This document shows positions 9,017 through 16,308 of a stretch of DNA of 64,000 nucleotides, piece after piece. Source of the stretch: Halomarina halobia (lineage in GTDB: Archaea > Halobacteriota > Halobacteria > Halobacteriales > Haloarculaceae). The position numbers and the translations under genes were made by a program. Position 1 is the first letter of the stretch. Each line of letters opens with the position of its first letter. Location: contig NZ_CP119992.1 of NCBI RefSeq assembly GCF_029338575.1, positions 1,488,001-1,552,000 on the forward strand. Reading direction: 5' to 3'. The notes under the pieces were generated by a model that was given only the letters and a program-made list of their open reading frames with translations, was not told where the DNA came from and made no database searches.

Positions 9017-9191
9017 GTGACCACGGTCGCAGCGAAGCTGCTCCCTGATCACACTCATCCAGGGGAAATTCGCGTGACCACCGTCGGACGCGAAGCGCCC
9101 GACAAGATCACACTCATCCCGGGGGGATTCGCGTGACCACGGTCGCAGCGAAGCTGCTCCCTGATCACACTCACCAGACGGAGGGGTTCGC
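9017..9191 (+). repeat. three tandem 57-59 bp hairpin repeats ending at the HAD start codon
   Basis: Three units start at 9017, 9074 and 9133, each with GTGACCAC. The HAD gene's own GTGAC at 9192 continues the same register. Every unit ends GGGG..TTCGC just before the next GTGAC. Units 1 and 3 share the hairpin GCAGC-GAA-GCTGC and are almost identical. Unit 2 keeps the GAA loop with a different but still complementary stem. The rest of the 349-base gap (8843-9016) holds the aldolase promoter and nothing else I can identify. Confidence 0.85.
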
Positions 9192-9842
9192 GTGACGTAC
9201 GACGCGGTGATCTTCGACAACGACGGCGTGCTCGTCGAGCTCCCCAGCCGGGACGCCTTCCGCCGGGCGACCGAGCGGACCTTCCGGCAGTTCGACATGC
9301 GACGCCCGACCCACGACGACGTGCGGGCGCTCGTCGCCGGCAACGTCGAGGGTATCGGGCGGCTCTGTCGGCGCAACCGGATCGACGCGATGGACTTCTG
9401 CTACGAGGCCGCCGCCAACGCGGTCCGGGAGCAGAAGCGCGAGCTCCGGGCGGGACTCCGGAACCTCTACGACGACGTGCACGCCGTCTGGTCGCTCGAC
9501 GTTCCGCTCGGCCTCGTGAGCAACAACCAGCACGAGGCCGTCGCGTACGTCCTCCGCTTTTTCGGCATCGAGGATCGGTTCGACGCCGTCTACGGCTGTC
9601 CCTTCACCCCGGAGGGCCTGCGGCGGAAAAAGCCGGACCCCCACTACGTGAACGAGGCGCTCTCGGACCTCGGGACGCGCGACGCGCTCTACGTCGGCGA
9701 CAGCGCCTGCGACGTCGAGGCGGCCGCGAACGCGGGCATCGACTCGGCGCTGCTGACGCGCGGGCGACCCGTCGAGTGCGAGGTCGCGCCGACCCACGAG
9801 ATCGACGGGCTCGACGCGCTCCCGGCGCTCGTCCGGGGGTAG
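9192..9842 (+). CDS. HAD-superfamily hydrolase
   Basis: This 216-aa HAD phosphatase resembles phosphoglycolate phosphatase/beta-phosphoglucomutase. Motif I is FDNDGV (Asp9 nucleophile, Asp11 acid/base). Motif II is LVSNNQ near residue 113, the motif III lysine lies in RRKKPDP, and motif IV is VGDSACDVEAAANAG. An alpha-helical cap lies between motifs I and II. The start is GTG, with GGAGG in the bases just before it. The upstream DNA is the three-unit repeat. The substrate is unknown. Confidence 0.88.
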   Translation: MTYDAVIFDNDGVLVELPSRDAFRRATERTFRQFDMRRPTHDDVRALVAGNVEGIGRLCRRNRIDAMDFCYEAAANAVREQKRELRAGLRNLYDDVHAVWSLDVPLGLVSNNQHEAVAYVLRFFGIEDRFDAVYGCPFTPEGLRRKKPDPHYVNEALSDLGTRDALYVGDSACDVEAAANAGIDSALLTRGRPVECEVAPTHEIDGLDALPALVRG

Positions 9843-9898
9843 CGGGGAAGAGAACGGAGAGCCGGCACGCTTTACTCGTCGGGGGCGTCCTCTCCGGT

Positions 9899-10759
9899 AT
9901 GCGTGGATTCGACTCCGTAGCGCGCGTCGGCGTCGTCGGCGCGGGCACCATGGGCGGCGGCATCGCGCAGGTCGCGGCCACGAACGGCTACGACGTGGTG
10001 GTCAGGGACGTAGAGCAGGAGTTCATAGACCGCGGCCTCTCGAACATCGAGGACAGCCTGGAACGGCTCGTGAACGCGGAACGGCTCACCGAGGGCGAGG
10101 CCGAGGCCGCCCTCGACAGGCTCTCGGGGACGACCGACCTCGCGGACCTCGCCGAGTGTGACCTCGTCGTCGAGGCGGCCCTCGAGAACATGGAGGTCAA
10201 GCGGGAGATCTTCGCCGACCTCGACGGGATCGTCGAGGAGGACGTCGTCCTCGCGACGAACACCTCCACCCTGTCGATCACGACCATCGCGAGCGCGACC
10301 GACCGCCCGGCGCAGGTGGTCGGTCTGCACTTCATGAACCCCGTCCCGATCATGACGGGCGTCGAGGTCGTCGTCGGGGAGCGGACCGCCCCGGAGGCCG
10401 TCGAACTCGCCCACGCGTTCGCGGAGGCGCTGGGCAAGGAGACCTGGGAGGCAGACGACAAGCCGGGGTTCGTCTCCAACCGCATCCTCATGCCGTGGAT
10501 CAACGAGGGGGTCCGCGCGTTCGACGAGGGCGTCGCCACGAAGGAGGACATCGACCGCGGGATGAAACTCGGCACCAACGTCCCGATGGGGCCGCTCGAA
10601 CTGGCCGACCACATCGGCCTCGACATCTGCCTGGACGCGACCGAGACGCTCCACGAGGAACTCGGCGACCGGTACAAACCGGCGTACCTCCTGAAGCGCA
10701 AGGTCGACGCGGGCGACCTCGGCAGGAAGACCGGGCGGGGCTTCTACGAGTACGACTAG
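9899..10759 (+). CDS. 3-hydroxyacyl-CoA dehydrogenase
   Basis: This 286-aa NAD-dependent enzyme oxidises 3-hydroxyacyl-CoA to 3-ketoacyl-CoA. The nucleotide-binding motif GVVGAGTMGGGIAQVAA is near the N-terminus. LATNTSTLSITTIA, the catalytic HFMNPVPIMTGVEVV and the C-terminal GRKTGRGFYEYD are all present. The ATG at 9899 starts directly before the Rossmann fold. A longer frame to 9776 overlaps the HAD gene and has no family sequence. With the acyl-CoA dehydrogenase at 11.1 kb it forms part of a fatty-acid oxidation or butyrate-type set. Confidence 0.95.
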   Translation: MRGFDSVARVGVVGAGTMGGGIAQVAATNGYDVVVRDVEQEFIDRGLSNIEDSLERLVNAERLTEGEAEAALDRLSGTTDLADLAECDLVVEAALENMEVKREIFADLDGIVEEDVVLATNTSTLSITTIASATDRPAQVVGLHFMNPVPIMTGVEVVVGERTAPEAVELAHAFAEALGKETWEADDKPGFVSNRILMPWINEGVRAFDEGVATKEDIDRGMKLGTNVPMGPLELADHIGLDICLDATETLHEELGDRYKPAYLLKRKVDAGDLGRKTGRGFYEYD

Positions 10760-10859
10760 GCGATCCCCCGCCGCGGCCGTCGAAAGGGTCGCTCCGTCCC
10801 GGCGGCTGCCGGCGTACGCCGGCCCGGGGCTTTTCGGACCGGCGGACCTACCGAACGCC

Positions 10860-11063
10860 ATGGGAGCAGGTAAGTTCCTCAGATCGAAATCCTCGCGCCG
10901 GCTGAGCGCGCTCTCGATGGTCGCGGAGGCGGGGATGGCGCTGTATCGTGGAAACAAGCGCGTCGCGGCGCTGCTCGCCGGTGCGGCGGTCCTCGCGTAC
11001 CGCTGGAGCGTCGTCGGGCTCCTCGCCGAACTCGGGATCCGGCTGTACCAGCGGAGGCGCTGA
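10860..11063 (+). CDS. 67-aa small membrane protein, unrecognised
   Basis: This short basic protein has one or two hydrophobic helices (about residues 37-58) and a C-terminal RLYQRRR. It lies between two CoA-metabolism genes in the same direction, with good haloarchaeal codon use. I do not recognise the family. Its position suggests a conserved small membrane protein rather than a chance frame. Confidence 0.6.
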   Translation: MGAGKFLRSKSSRRLSALSMVAEAGMALYRGNKRVAALLAGAAVLAYRWSVVGLLAELGIRLYQRRR

Positions 11064-11137
11064 GCGGCCGCCGGGGGAGCGGCACCTTCTACCCCCGGAA
11101 GGGAAAAGTACAGGATCGATCACCCGCAACCGAGTCC

Positions 11138-12280
11138 ATGGACTTCAGCCTCTCCGCGGAACAGAGACAGATCAGGGACATGGTCGCCGAGTTCGTCGAC
11201 GAGGAGGTCGTTCCCGTCGCGGCGGAGATCGACCGGACCGACGAATTCCCGCGCGACCTCGTCCGCGAGATGGGCGACCTCGGACTGATGGGCATGCCCT
11301 TCCCCGAGGAGTACGGCGGTGCGGGCCTCGACTACCACGCCTATGCCATCGGCCTCGAGGAGATCTCGCGGGGGTCGGGCGGTCTCGGCACCATCGTCGC
11401 CGCGCACACCTCGCTGGCCGGCAACATGCTCTACGAGTTCGGCGACGACGCGCAGCGGGAGGAGTACCTGACGCCGCTCGCGGAGGGGCGGGACGTCGGC
11501 GCGTTCGCGCTCTCGGAGCCGCAGGCGGGCAGCGACGTGCCCGCGATGGGGACGACCGCCGAGAAGGACGGCGACGAGTACGTCGTCAACGGGGGGAAGC
11601 TGTGGATCTCCAACGGCTCCGTCGCCGACACCGTCACCGTCTTCGCCAAGACGGACCCCGACGCGGGCAGGCGGGGCATCTCCTCGTTCGTCGTGCGCCC
11701 CGAGGAGGACGACGGGTTCGTCGTCGAGGGGACCGAGGACAAGCTCGGCGACAAGGGCTGTCCCACCGCCGAACTGCGCTTCGCCGACATGCGCATCCCC
11801 GCGGAGCGCCGGCTCGGCGAGGAGGGCGAGGGGTTCGTCCACGCGCTCAAGACGCTCAACGGCGGGCGCATCACCATCGCCGCCCGGGGCGTCGGCATCG
11901 CGCAGGCCGCCCTCGACGAGGCGCTCCGCTACTCCCAGGAGCGCGAGCAGTTCGACCGCCCGATCTCCGAGTTCCAGGCCATCCAGCACAAGCTCGCGGA
12001 CATGGACACGAAGACGAGCGCCGCGCGCCTGCTCATGCACCAGGCGGCCGACCTGAAGATCCGCGGCGAGCCGTTCATCAAGGAGGCCGCGCAGGCGAAG
12101 CTCTACGCCAGCGAGGTCTCCCGCGAGGTCGCAAACGAGGGCATCCAGATCCACGGCGGCTACGGCTACACCAAGGACTTCCCCGCCGAGCGGTTCTACC
12201 GCGACGCCAAGCTCAACGAGATCTACGAGGGGACGAGCGAGGTGCTGCGCAACACGATCGCGGCGCAACTGCTCTCCTGA
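11138..12280 (+). CDS. acyl-CoA dehydrogenase
   Basis: This 380-aa FAD-dependent enzyme introduces the alpha-beta double bond in acyl-CoA. It starts MDFSLSAEQRQIRDMVAEF. The signature ALSEPQAGSDVPAMGT is near residues 125-140, the flavin region GGKLWISNG follows, and the C-terminal catalytic-glutamate region reads LNEIYEGTSEVLRNTIA. Length and domain order match short/branched-chain acyl-CoA dehydrogenases. The electron acceptor should be ETF, which is not in the window. The chain-length preference is unknown. Confidence 0.95.
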   Translation: MDFSLSAEQRQIRDMVAEFVDEEVVPVAAEIDRTDEFPRDLVREMGDLGLMGMPFPEEYGGAGLDYHAYAIGLEEISRGSGGLGTIVAAHTSLAGNMLYEFGDDAQREEYLTPLAEGRDVGAFALSEPQAGSDVPAMGTTAEKDGDEYVVNGGKLWISNGSVADTVTVFAKTDPDAGRRGISSFVVRPEEDDGFVVEGTEDKLGDKGCPTAELRFADMRIPAERRLGEEGEGFVHALKTLNGGRITIAARGVGIAQAALDEALRYSQEREQFDRPISEFQAIQHKLADMDTKTSAARLLMHQAADLKIRGEPFIKEAAQAKLYASEVSREVANEGIQIHGGYGYTKDFPAERFYRDAKLNEIYEGTSEVLRNTIAAQLLS

Positions 12281-12304
12281 ACCGCGGAGCGCCCGTTCGC
12301 CGGA

Positions 12305-12589
12305 CTACTCCTGTCCCTCGATCAGCTCCCGGAGCCACGCGTAGTGATCGCGGATGGCCCGCGCGCCGGCGTCCGTCAGCGCGTAGATGTCGTCCAGCCC
12401 GTCCACCCGCCGCTCGACGTGCCCCGACTCGACCAGGGCGTCGAGCCGGCCGTAGAAGCGCTTCGGATCGATGCGGGCGTCGTAGTGCGCCTCCAGCCGC
12501 CGCTTCAACTGCGGGGCGCGAAGCTCTCCGCCCGCGTAGAGGATGGCGCAGACGTCCCGTCGAGTGCCGCTTTCGAGCCACTTCGCCAT
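12305..12589 (-). CDS. PadR-like winged-helix transcriptional regulator
   Basis: This 94-aa protein is a compact winged helix. After MAKWLESGTRRDVCAIL comes the recognition helix region FYGRLDALVESGHVER, a wing, and YALTDAGARAIRDHY, typical of PadR-type regulators. No ligand-binding domain follows. It is convergent with the acyl-CoA dehydrogenase gene. Targets are unknown. Confidence 0.75.
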   Translation of the reverse strand: MAKWLESGTRRDVCAILYAGGELRAPQLKRRLEAHYDARIDPKRFYGRLDALVESGHVERRVDGLDDIYALTDAGARAIRDHYAWLRELIEGQE

Positions 12590-12628
12590 GGCGGGAGGGA
12601 CGGGGCGGTGCGCCCCTAGGCTTGCGAT

Positions 12629-12913
12629 TCACTCGTCGAGTCCGGCGTCGAGTCGTTCGCGGACGAGGAGGGCGAGCACCGACGCGGCGGACAGATCGGC
12701 GAACAGCACCGACGCGACGAGGAGGCCGGCGGACGCGAGGACCCACCAGGACTGGGCGAGGAGGACGGCGAGCGTAACTAGCGTGACGGTCACGACAGCG
12801 ACGGCGGCGAGGTGGATCGGTCGGAACGTGTCGAACGTGCCGCGCAGGTCCCGCTCCCCTACACGAACCCTCGTCGGGAACCGACGGTCTCGCCGCACAG
12901 TGCGGGGATACAT
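12629..12913 (-). CDS. 94-aa membrane protein, unrecognised; its 5' end is duplicated at 13.8 kb
   Basis: A basic N-terminal stretch of about 30 residues is followed by two hydrophobic segments (about 33-51 and 56-80). Codons for residues 10-28 lie inside the 55-bp sequence that reappears beyond the toxin-antitoxin genes. The family is not recognised. Confidence 0.6.
   Translation of the reverse strand: MYPRTVRRDRRFPTRVRVGERDLRGTFDTFRPIHLAAVAVVTVTLVTLAVLLAQSWWVLASAGLLVASVLFADLSAASVLALLVRERLDAGLDE
12831..12885. repeat. 55-bp direct repeat, copy 1 (inside the membrane-protein gene)
   Basis: The sequence running from TCGAACGTGCCGCGCAGG to TCGTCGGGAACCGAC matches 13798-13852 at 54 of 55 positions. 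It lies within the 5' part of the 94-aa membrane-protein gene. Confidence 0.9.
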
Positions 12914-13001
12914 CCGGACGGAGGGGAGCAGCAGTCCCCTCTCCGGACTCGACTGCCGCTACGGTCGAAACGTTAACCCAGTTGAAGAGGTAACCCCACT
13001 C

Positions 13002-13277
13002 ATGGCGACCGCAGTCAAGATGGACGAGGAAACGAAGTCCAAACTGGAGGAGTTGCAGGCCGAGATCAGGCTCGAGACCGGGGTGAAGGTCACTCAGCAG
13101 GAGATCCTGACGCGTATCGTGGAGTCCGCCTACGAGTCGCGCTCGGAGTTCATCGACTCGTTCCGCGAGGGGGAGGCCGCGCTCACGGACGAGGAGATCG
13201 AGCGGTTCAACGAGGGGATGATCTCCTCGGGCGGCGAGACGGACGAGGCGGACATCGACGAGACACTCTACGGATGA
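13002..13277 (+). CDS. VapB-like antitoxin
   Basis: This 91-aa acidic protein has an N-terminal ribbon-helix-helix-like segment (MATAVKMDEETKSKLEEL, then VTQQEILTRIV) and an acidic C-terminal tail suited to binding a toxin. Its stop overlaps the toxin start by four bases (ATGA). The ATG at 13002 is preferred over longer frames, because upstream sequence is out of character and an AT-richer GTTAACC patch lies just before it. It probably neutralises the PIN protein and represses its own promoter. Confidence 0.8.
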   Translation: MATAVKMDEETKSKLEELQAEIRLETGVKVTQQEILTRIVESAYESRSEFIDSFREGEAALTDEEIERFNEGMISSGGETDEADIDETLYG

Positions 13278-13717
13278 GCGTCTTCGTCGACACAGGAGTC
13301 TTCTACGCACATCACGACACGGACGCGAGCCGACACGACGTCGGCGTCGCCGCGCTCAATCGCGTGCTTCGGTCGGCGGCGTTCGGCCGAGCGGTCACGA
13401 GCGACTACGTCTACGACGAAGTCGTGACGCTCACGCACCGACGGACGGGCCGCATCGAGGACGCCGTCGAACTCGGACGCCGAATCCGGGGCGACGGGTA
13501 TCCGGAAGCCATCGACCTCCGGTATTTCACCCCGACCCTCTTCGACGAGGCCGTCGAGGCGTACGAGCGATACTCCGATCACGGACTCAGTTTCACCGAC
13601 GCGACGATCGTCGCGATGGTCGACCGGCACGACATCGACTCGGTTCTGAGTTTCGACGACGGTTTCGACGGCGTGATCGACCGGCTCGCCCCCGAAACCG
13701 TTGCCGGCGGCGAGTGA
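13274..13717 (+). CDS. PIN-domain ribonuclease toxin (VapC-like)
   Basis: This 147-aa PIN domain begins MSVFVDTGVFYA with the first catalytic Asp6. An acidic residue sits in DYVYDEVVT (Glu49), LSFTDATIVAM supplies Asp109, and SFDDGF gives the fourth acidic position. PIN toxins cleave RNA, often tRNA or rRNA. Four-base overlap with the antitoxin gene makes a standard two-gene module. The module is bracketed by 55-bp direct repeats, which suggests mobility. Confidence 0.88.
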   Translation: MSVFVDTGVFYAHHDTDASRHDVGVAALNRVLRSAAFGRAVTSDYVYDEVVTLTHRRTGRIEDAVELGRRIRGDGYPEAIDLRYFTPTLFDEAVEAYERYSDHGLSFTDATIVAMVDRHDIDSVLSFDDGFDGVIDRLAPETVAGGE

Positions 13718-13797
13718 TCGCTCGGTCCGGCAGCGTCGAAGTCGGAGCCCCTCCCCGCCGATATCTCCACGGACGGCGGCGACGTCATCGGTGTCGA

Positions 13798-13852
13798 TCG
13801 AACGTGCCGCGCAGGTCCCGCTCCCCTACTCGAACCCTCGTCGGGAACCGAC
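13798..13852. repeat. 55-bp direct repeat, copy 2 (downstream of the toxin gene)
   Basis: This copy is identical to 12831-12885 except for one A/T difference. It lies in the 168-base gap after vapC and is not part of a complete gene here. Confidence 0.9.
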
Positions 13853-13885
13853 AGAGACGACAGGCGGCTCCCCCTACCCCTCGTC

Positions 13886-14173
13886 ATGACGGACTCCGAG
13901 GACACCGCGGAGGCGGGCGACGTCACCGCCCGCTACTTCGAGACCGACGGCGAGCGCGTGTTGACCTTCGAGCGGTCAGGGGGCGGCGCGACCGCGGCGG
14001 TCGCGCAGAACGTCGACGGCTACGCCATGCTGAAGGTCCGTCCGACCCCGACGGGCGACGAACTGGAGCGCTACTACGGCTTCGACATGGCGCTCGACCA
14101 CGCGGCGGAACTCCTGGGCGTGACCGTCGGCGACCTCCCGATCCCCGACGCCGCCCGCGACATGGGGATCTAG
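13886..14173 (+). CDS. 95-aa acidic protein, unrecognised
   Basis: This soluble acidic protein has a beta-rich first half (RYFETDGERVLTFERSGG) and an amphipathic C-terminal helix (MALDHAAELLGVTVGDLPIP). Codon use and composition match neighbouring genes. I do not recognise a family and see no catalytic motif. Confidence 0.7.
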   Translation: MTDSEDTAEAGDVTARYFETDGERVLTFERSGGGATAAVAQNVDGYAMLKVRPTPTGDELERYYGFDMALDHAAELLGVTVGDLPIPDAARDMGI

Positions 14174-14214
14174 AACCACCGCCTTTCGAACTGCCACCTT
14201 TTCCTGCGGTCGCT

Positions 14215-14350
14215 GGGCGCGACACGCTTCGCGGTCGCGCCCGGCTCCCTGGTAAAAGCTGGACCAAAACCGCGCCTCACCCCCTTCGGGGGTTCGGCGC
14301 GTCCGCTCGCTCGGCGCTTCGCGCCTCGCTCACGGCCGGTAGCGCCGGCC
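14215..14350. repeat. array of four stem-loops
   Basis: Four hairpins occur in 136 bases. (1) GGGCGCGAC/GTCGCGCCC at 14215-14242 has an inner CGC-TTC-GCG. (2) CGCGCC-TC-ACCCCC-TTC-GGGGGT-TC-GGCGCG at 14271-14301 is a symmetric stem with a 2x2 internal loop. (3) GGCGC-TTC-GCGCC is at 14313-14325. (4) GGCCGG/CCGGCC is at 14334-14350. Three of the four close with TTC. It begins 41 bases after the 95-aa gene stop. No coding potential is seen. Confidence 0.75.
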
Positions 14351-14436
14351 GTTCGCGTCGTCCGCGCTCCTCGCGGGACGGTGCGCTGGCGTCTGCGGTG
14401 GCGGTCGGGGCTGTCGGATCGTTCGCTCGGCCCGTA

Positions 14437-14640
14437 CGTTTATATCCGAGAGCGGGACCAGCGTCCGTGTGACCTGACTTCGGTCGCGGGGCGCTCGCGG
14501 TTGCGCGACGCCACGCCCCGCGACCCCACCCTGGCGTCGCCTGTTCGCTAGCGCTCCCGAGCGCGCCGCGCCTAGGGTCGACGGCGACCGTCGTAGACGA
14601 GTTCGTCTATCGTCGTTGCCGATCGGGCGCGTCGTCGTCC
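14437..14640 (+). ncRNA. candidate structured RNA with its own TATA box
   Basis: A TTTATAT box near 14439-14445 is followed by non-coding DNA with successive stems. These are GTCGCGGGGCG/CGCCCCGCGAC at 14483-14524 (11 bp), CGACGG/CCGTCG at 14579-14593, and TAGACG/CGTCTA at 14594-14609 stacked directly on it. The thiolase has its own promoter downstream, so this promoter needs another product. It does not show the conserved blocks I would expect of RNase P or SRP RNA. It is only a candidate. Confidence 0.3.
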
Positions 14641-14651
14641 TTAGACGGCAG

Positions 14652-14660
14652 ACATATACC
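14652..14660 (+). promoter_or_regulatory. TATA box for the thiolase operon
   Basis: ACATATACC lies about 26 bases before the ATG at 14683, so the thiolase message should be leaderless. Confidence 0.6.
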
Positions 14661-14682
14661 GGGCAGCGAACTAGGTCCGTCC

Positions 14683-15849
14683 ATGTCAAAGGTACGCATT
14701 GCCGGTACCGGCCTGACTCGCTTCGGTCGGTTCCCTGATCGCACCGGGCGCGACCTGTTTGCCGAGGCCGGGCTGGCCGCCCTCGACGAGGCGAGCGTCG
14801 AGCCGGGCGACGTCGAGCACCTCTACTTCGGGAACTTCATGGGCGAACTCGCGGAGCACCAGGGGCACATGGGCCCGCAGATGGCCGAGGCCGTGGGCGT
14901 CCGCGCACCGGCCACGCGTTACGAATCCGCGTGCGCGTCGAGCGGCGTCGCCGTCCGCGAGGCTGTCAGAACCGTGCGGACCGGCGAGGCGGACGTGGTG
15001 CTCGTCGGCGGGGCCGAGCGCATGACGAACATGGGCACCGCGGGCGCGACGGAGGGCCTCTCCATCGCCGCGGACGACCTCTACGAGATCCGCGCCGGGA
15101 TGACCTTCCCCGCCGCCTACGCGCTGATGGCGCGGGCGTACTTCGAGGAGTTCGGCGGGAGCGCCGAGGACCTCGCGCACGTCGCCGTGAAGAATCACGA
15201 ACACGCCCTGCCGAACGAGCACGCGCAGTTCCGCTCGTCGATCACGGTCGAGGAGGCGCTCGACGCGCCGCGCATCGCCGACCCGCTCGGGCTCTACGAC
15301 TCCTGTCCCATCACCGACGGCGCGAGCGCCGTCGTGCTCGTGAGCGACGACTACGCCGAACGGGCCGGACTCGACGCCCCGGTCGCCGTCACCGGCACGG
15401 GGCAGGGCGGCGACAACCTCGCGCTGCAGGACCGGGAGTACTTCGCGCGCTCGCCCGCGACCGCCGACGCCGCCGAGGAGGCCTACGCCGACGCGGGGAT
15501 CGGCCCCGACGACGTCGACGTGGCGGAGGTCCACGACTGCTTCACGATCGCCGAGGTGCTCGCCGTCGAGGCGCTCGGTTTCTACGACCCCGGCGAGGGC
15601 ATCGGCGCGGCCCGGCGCGGCGAGACGACCCGCAACGGCGACCTGCCGGTGAACCTCTCGGGAGGCCTGAAGGCGAAGGGCCACCCGGTCGGTGCGACCG
15701 GCGTCGCGCAGGTGGTCTCGCTCGCGCGACTGCTCTCGGGGACCCACCCGCGCGCGTCGGACGCCGGCGATCCGCGCGTCGGCCTGGCGCACAACGCGGG
15801 CGGCACGGTCGCCAGCGCGACGGTCCACGTACTGGAGGTGGTCGCGTGA
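14683..15849 (+). CDS. thiolase, SCP2/archaeal type (catalytic alpha subunit)
   Basis: This 388-aa acyltransferase/beta-ketothiolase has the nucleophile cysteine in YESACASSGVA (about residue 86). The conserved histidine is in KAKGHPVGATG. The usual second cysteine is replaced by LAHNAGG, giving a Cys-His-His set as in SCP2-type thiolases. The next gene, a DUF35 OB-fold protein, overlaps it by three bases. Haloarchaeal two-subunit ketothiolases (thiolase plus OB-fold subunit) are known from PHA and isoprenoid work, and this pair has the same arrangement. The product could be acetoacetyl-CoA or a longer ketoacyl-CoA. Confidence 0.92.
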   Translation: MSKVRIAGTGLTRFGRFPDRTGRDLFAEAGLAALDEASVEPGDVEHLYFGNFMGELAEHQGHMGPQMAEAVGVRAPATRYESACASSGVAVREAVRTVRTGEADVVLVGGAERMTNMGTAGATEGLSIAADDLYEIRAGMTFPAAYALMARAYFEEFGGSAEDLAHVAVKNHEHALPNEHAQFRSSITVEEALDAPRIADPLGLYDSCPITDGASAVVLVSDDYAERAGLDAPVAVTGTGQGGDNLALQDREYFARSPATADAAEEAYADAGIGPDDVDVAEVHDCFTIAEVLAVEALGFYDPGEGIGAARRGETTRNGDLPVNLSGGLKAKGHPVGATGVAQVVSLARLLSGTHPRASDAGDPRVGLAHNAGGTVASATVHVLEVVA

Positions 15850-16244
15850 GCGGAGACGAGCGCGGTAGCGCGGGCCGGAACGAGGGGTTCGACGACCTGC
15901 TCGACGCGATCGAGGCGGGCGAGGGGTACTACCTGCGCTGTCCCGACGGTCACGGATCGCTCCCGCCCCGGCGCGTCTGCCCGCACTGCGGCGCGCGCGA
16001 CCTCGACGAGCGTCCCCTCCCCGAGTCGGGTACGGTCGCGACCTACACCGTCGTCCGCGTCCCGACGCCTCAGTTCGACGAGGACGCGCCGTACGCGACC
16101 GCCGTCGTCGACTTCGGCACCGTCCGGCTGACGGGGATCGTTGACGCCGACCCCGAGGCCGTCGAGACGGGGATGACGGTCGGCGCGACGCTCGGCGAGT
16201 CGACGACGACCGGCGAGCGACTGGTGCGGTTCGTACCGCGCTGA
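15846..16244 (+). CDS. DUF35 OB-fold / zinc-ribbon protein (thiolase partner)
   Basis: This 132-aa protein starts at a GTG overlapping the thiolase stop (GTGA). The N-terminal rubredoxin-like ribbon is RCPDGHGSLPPRRVCPHCG. One of the four usual metal cysteines is absent, with Gly-His in its place, so metal binding may be Cys3-His or lost. The OB-fold follows from about residue 60 (GTVATYTVVRVPTPQF). Such proteins are partner subunits of archaeal thiolases and HMG-CoA synthases and help channel acyl-CoA. Confidence 0.88.
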   Translation: MSGDERGSAGRNEGFDDLLDAIEAGEGYYLRCPDGHGSLPPRRVCPHCGARDLDERPLPESGTVATYTVVRVPTPQFDEDAPYATAVVDFGTVRLTGIVDADPEAVETGMTVGATLGESTTTGERLVRFVPR

Positions 16245-16308
16245 GCGTCCGTCGTCGCGGTCGAGGAGGTGCTCCCGATCGCACCCGGACGGCCGACTTC
16301 GACGCGAC

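Noticed and set aside
10948..12777. 609-codon plus-strand frame
   Set aside because: It is an out-of-frame shadow of the acyl-CoA dehydrogenase, with low-complexity Arg/Gly translation.
14437..14640. RNase P or SRP RNA
   Set aside because: I could not find the conserved blocks of either RNA, so only a generic structured-RNA candidate is kept.
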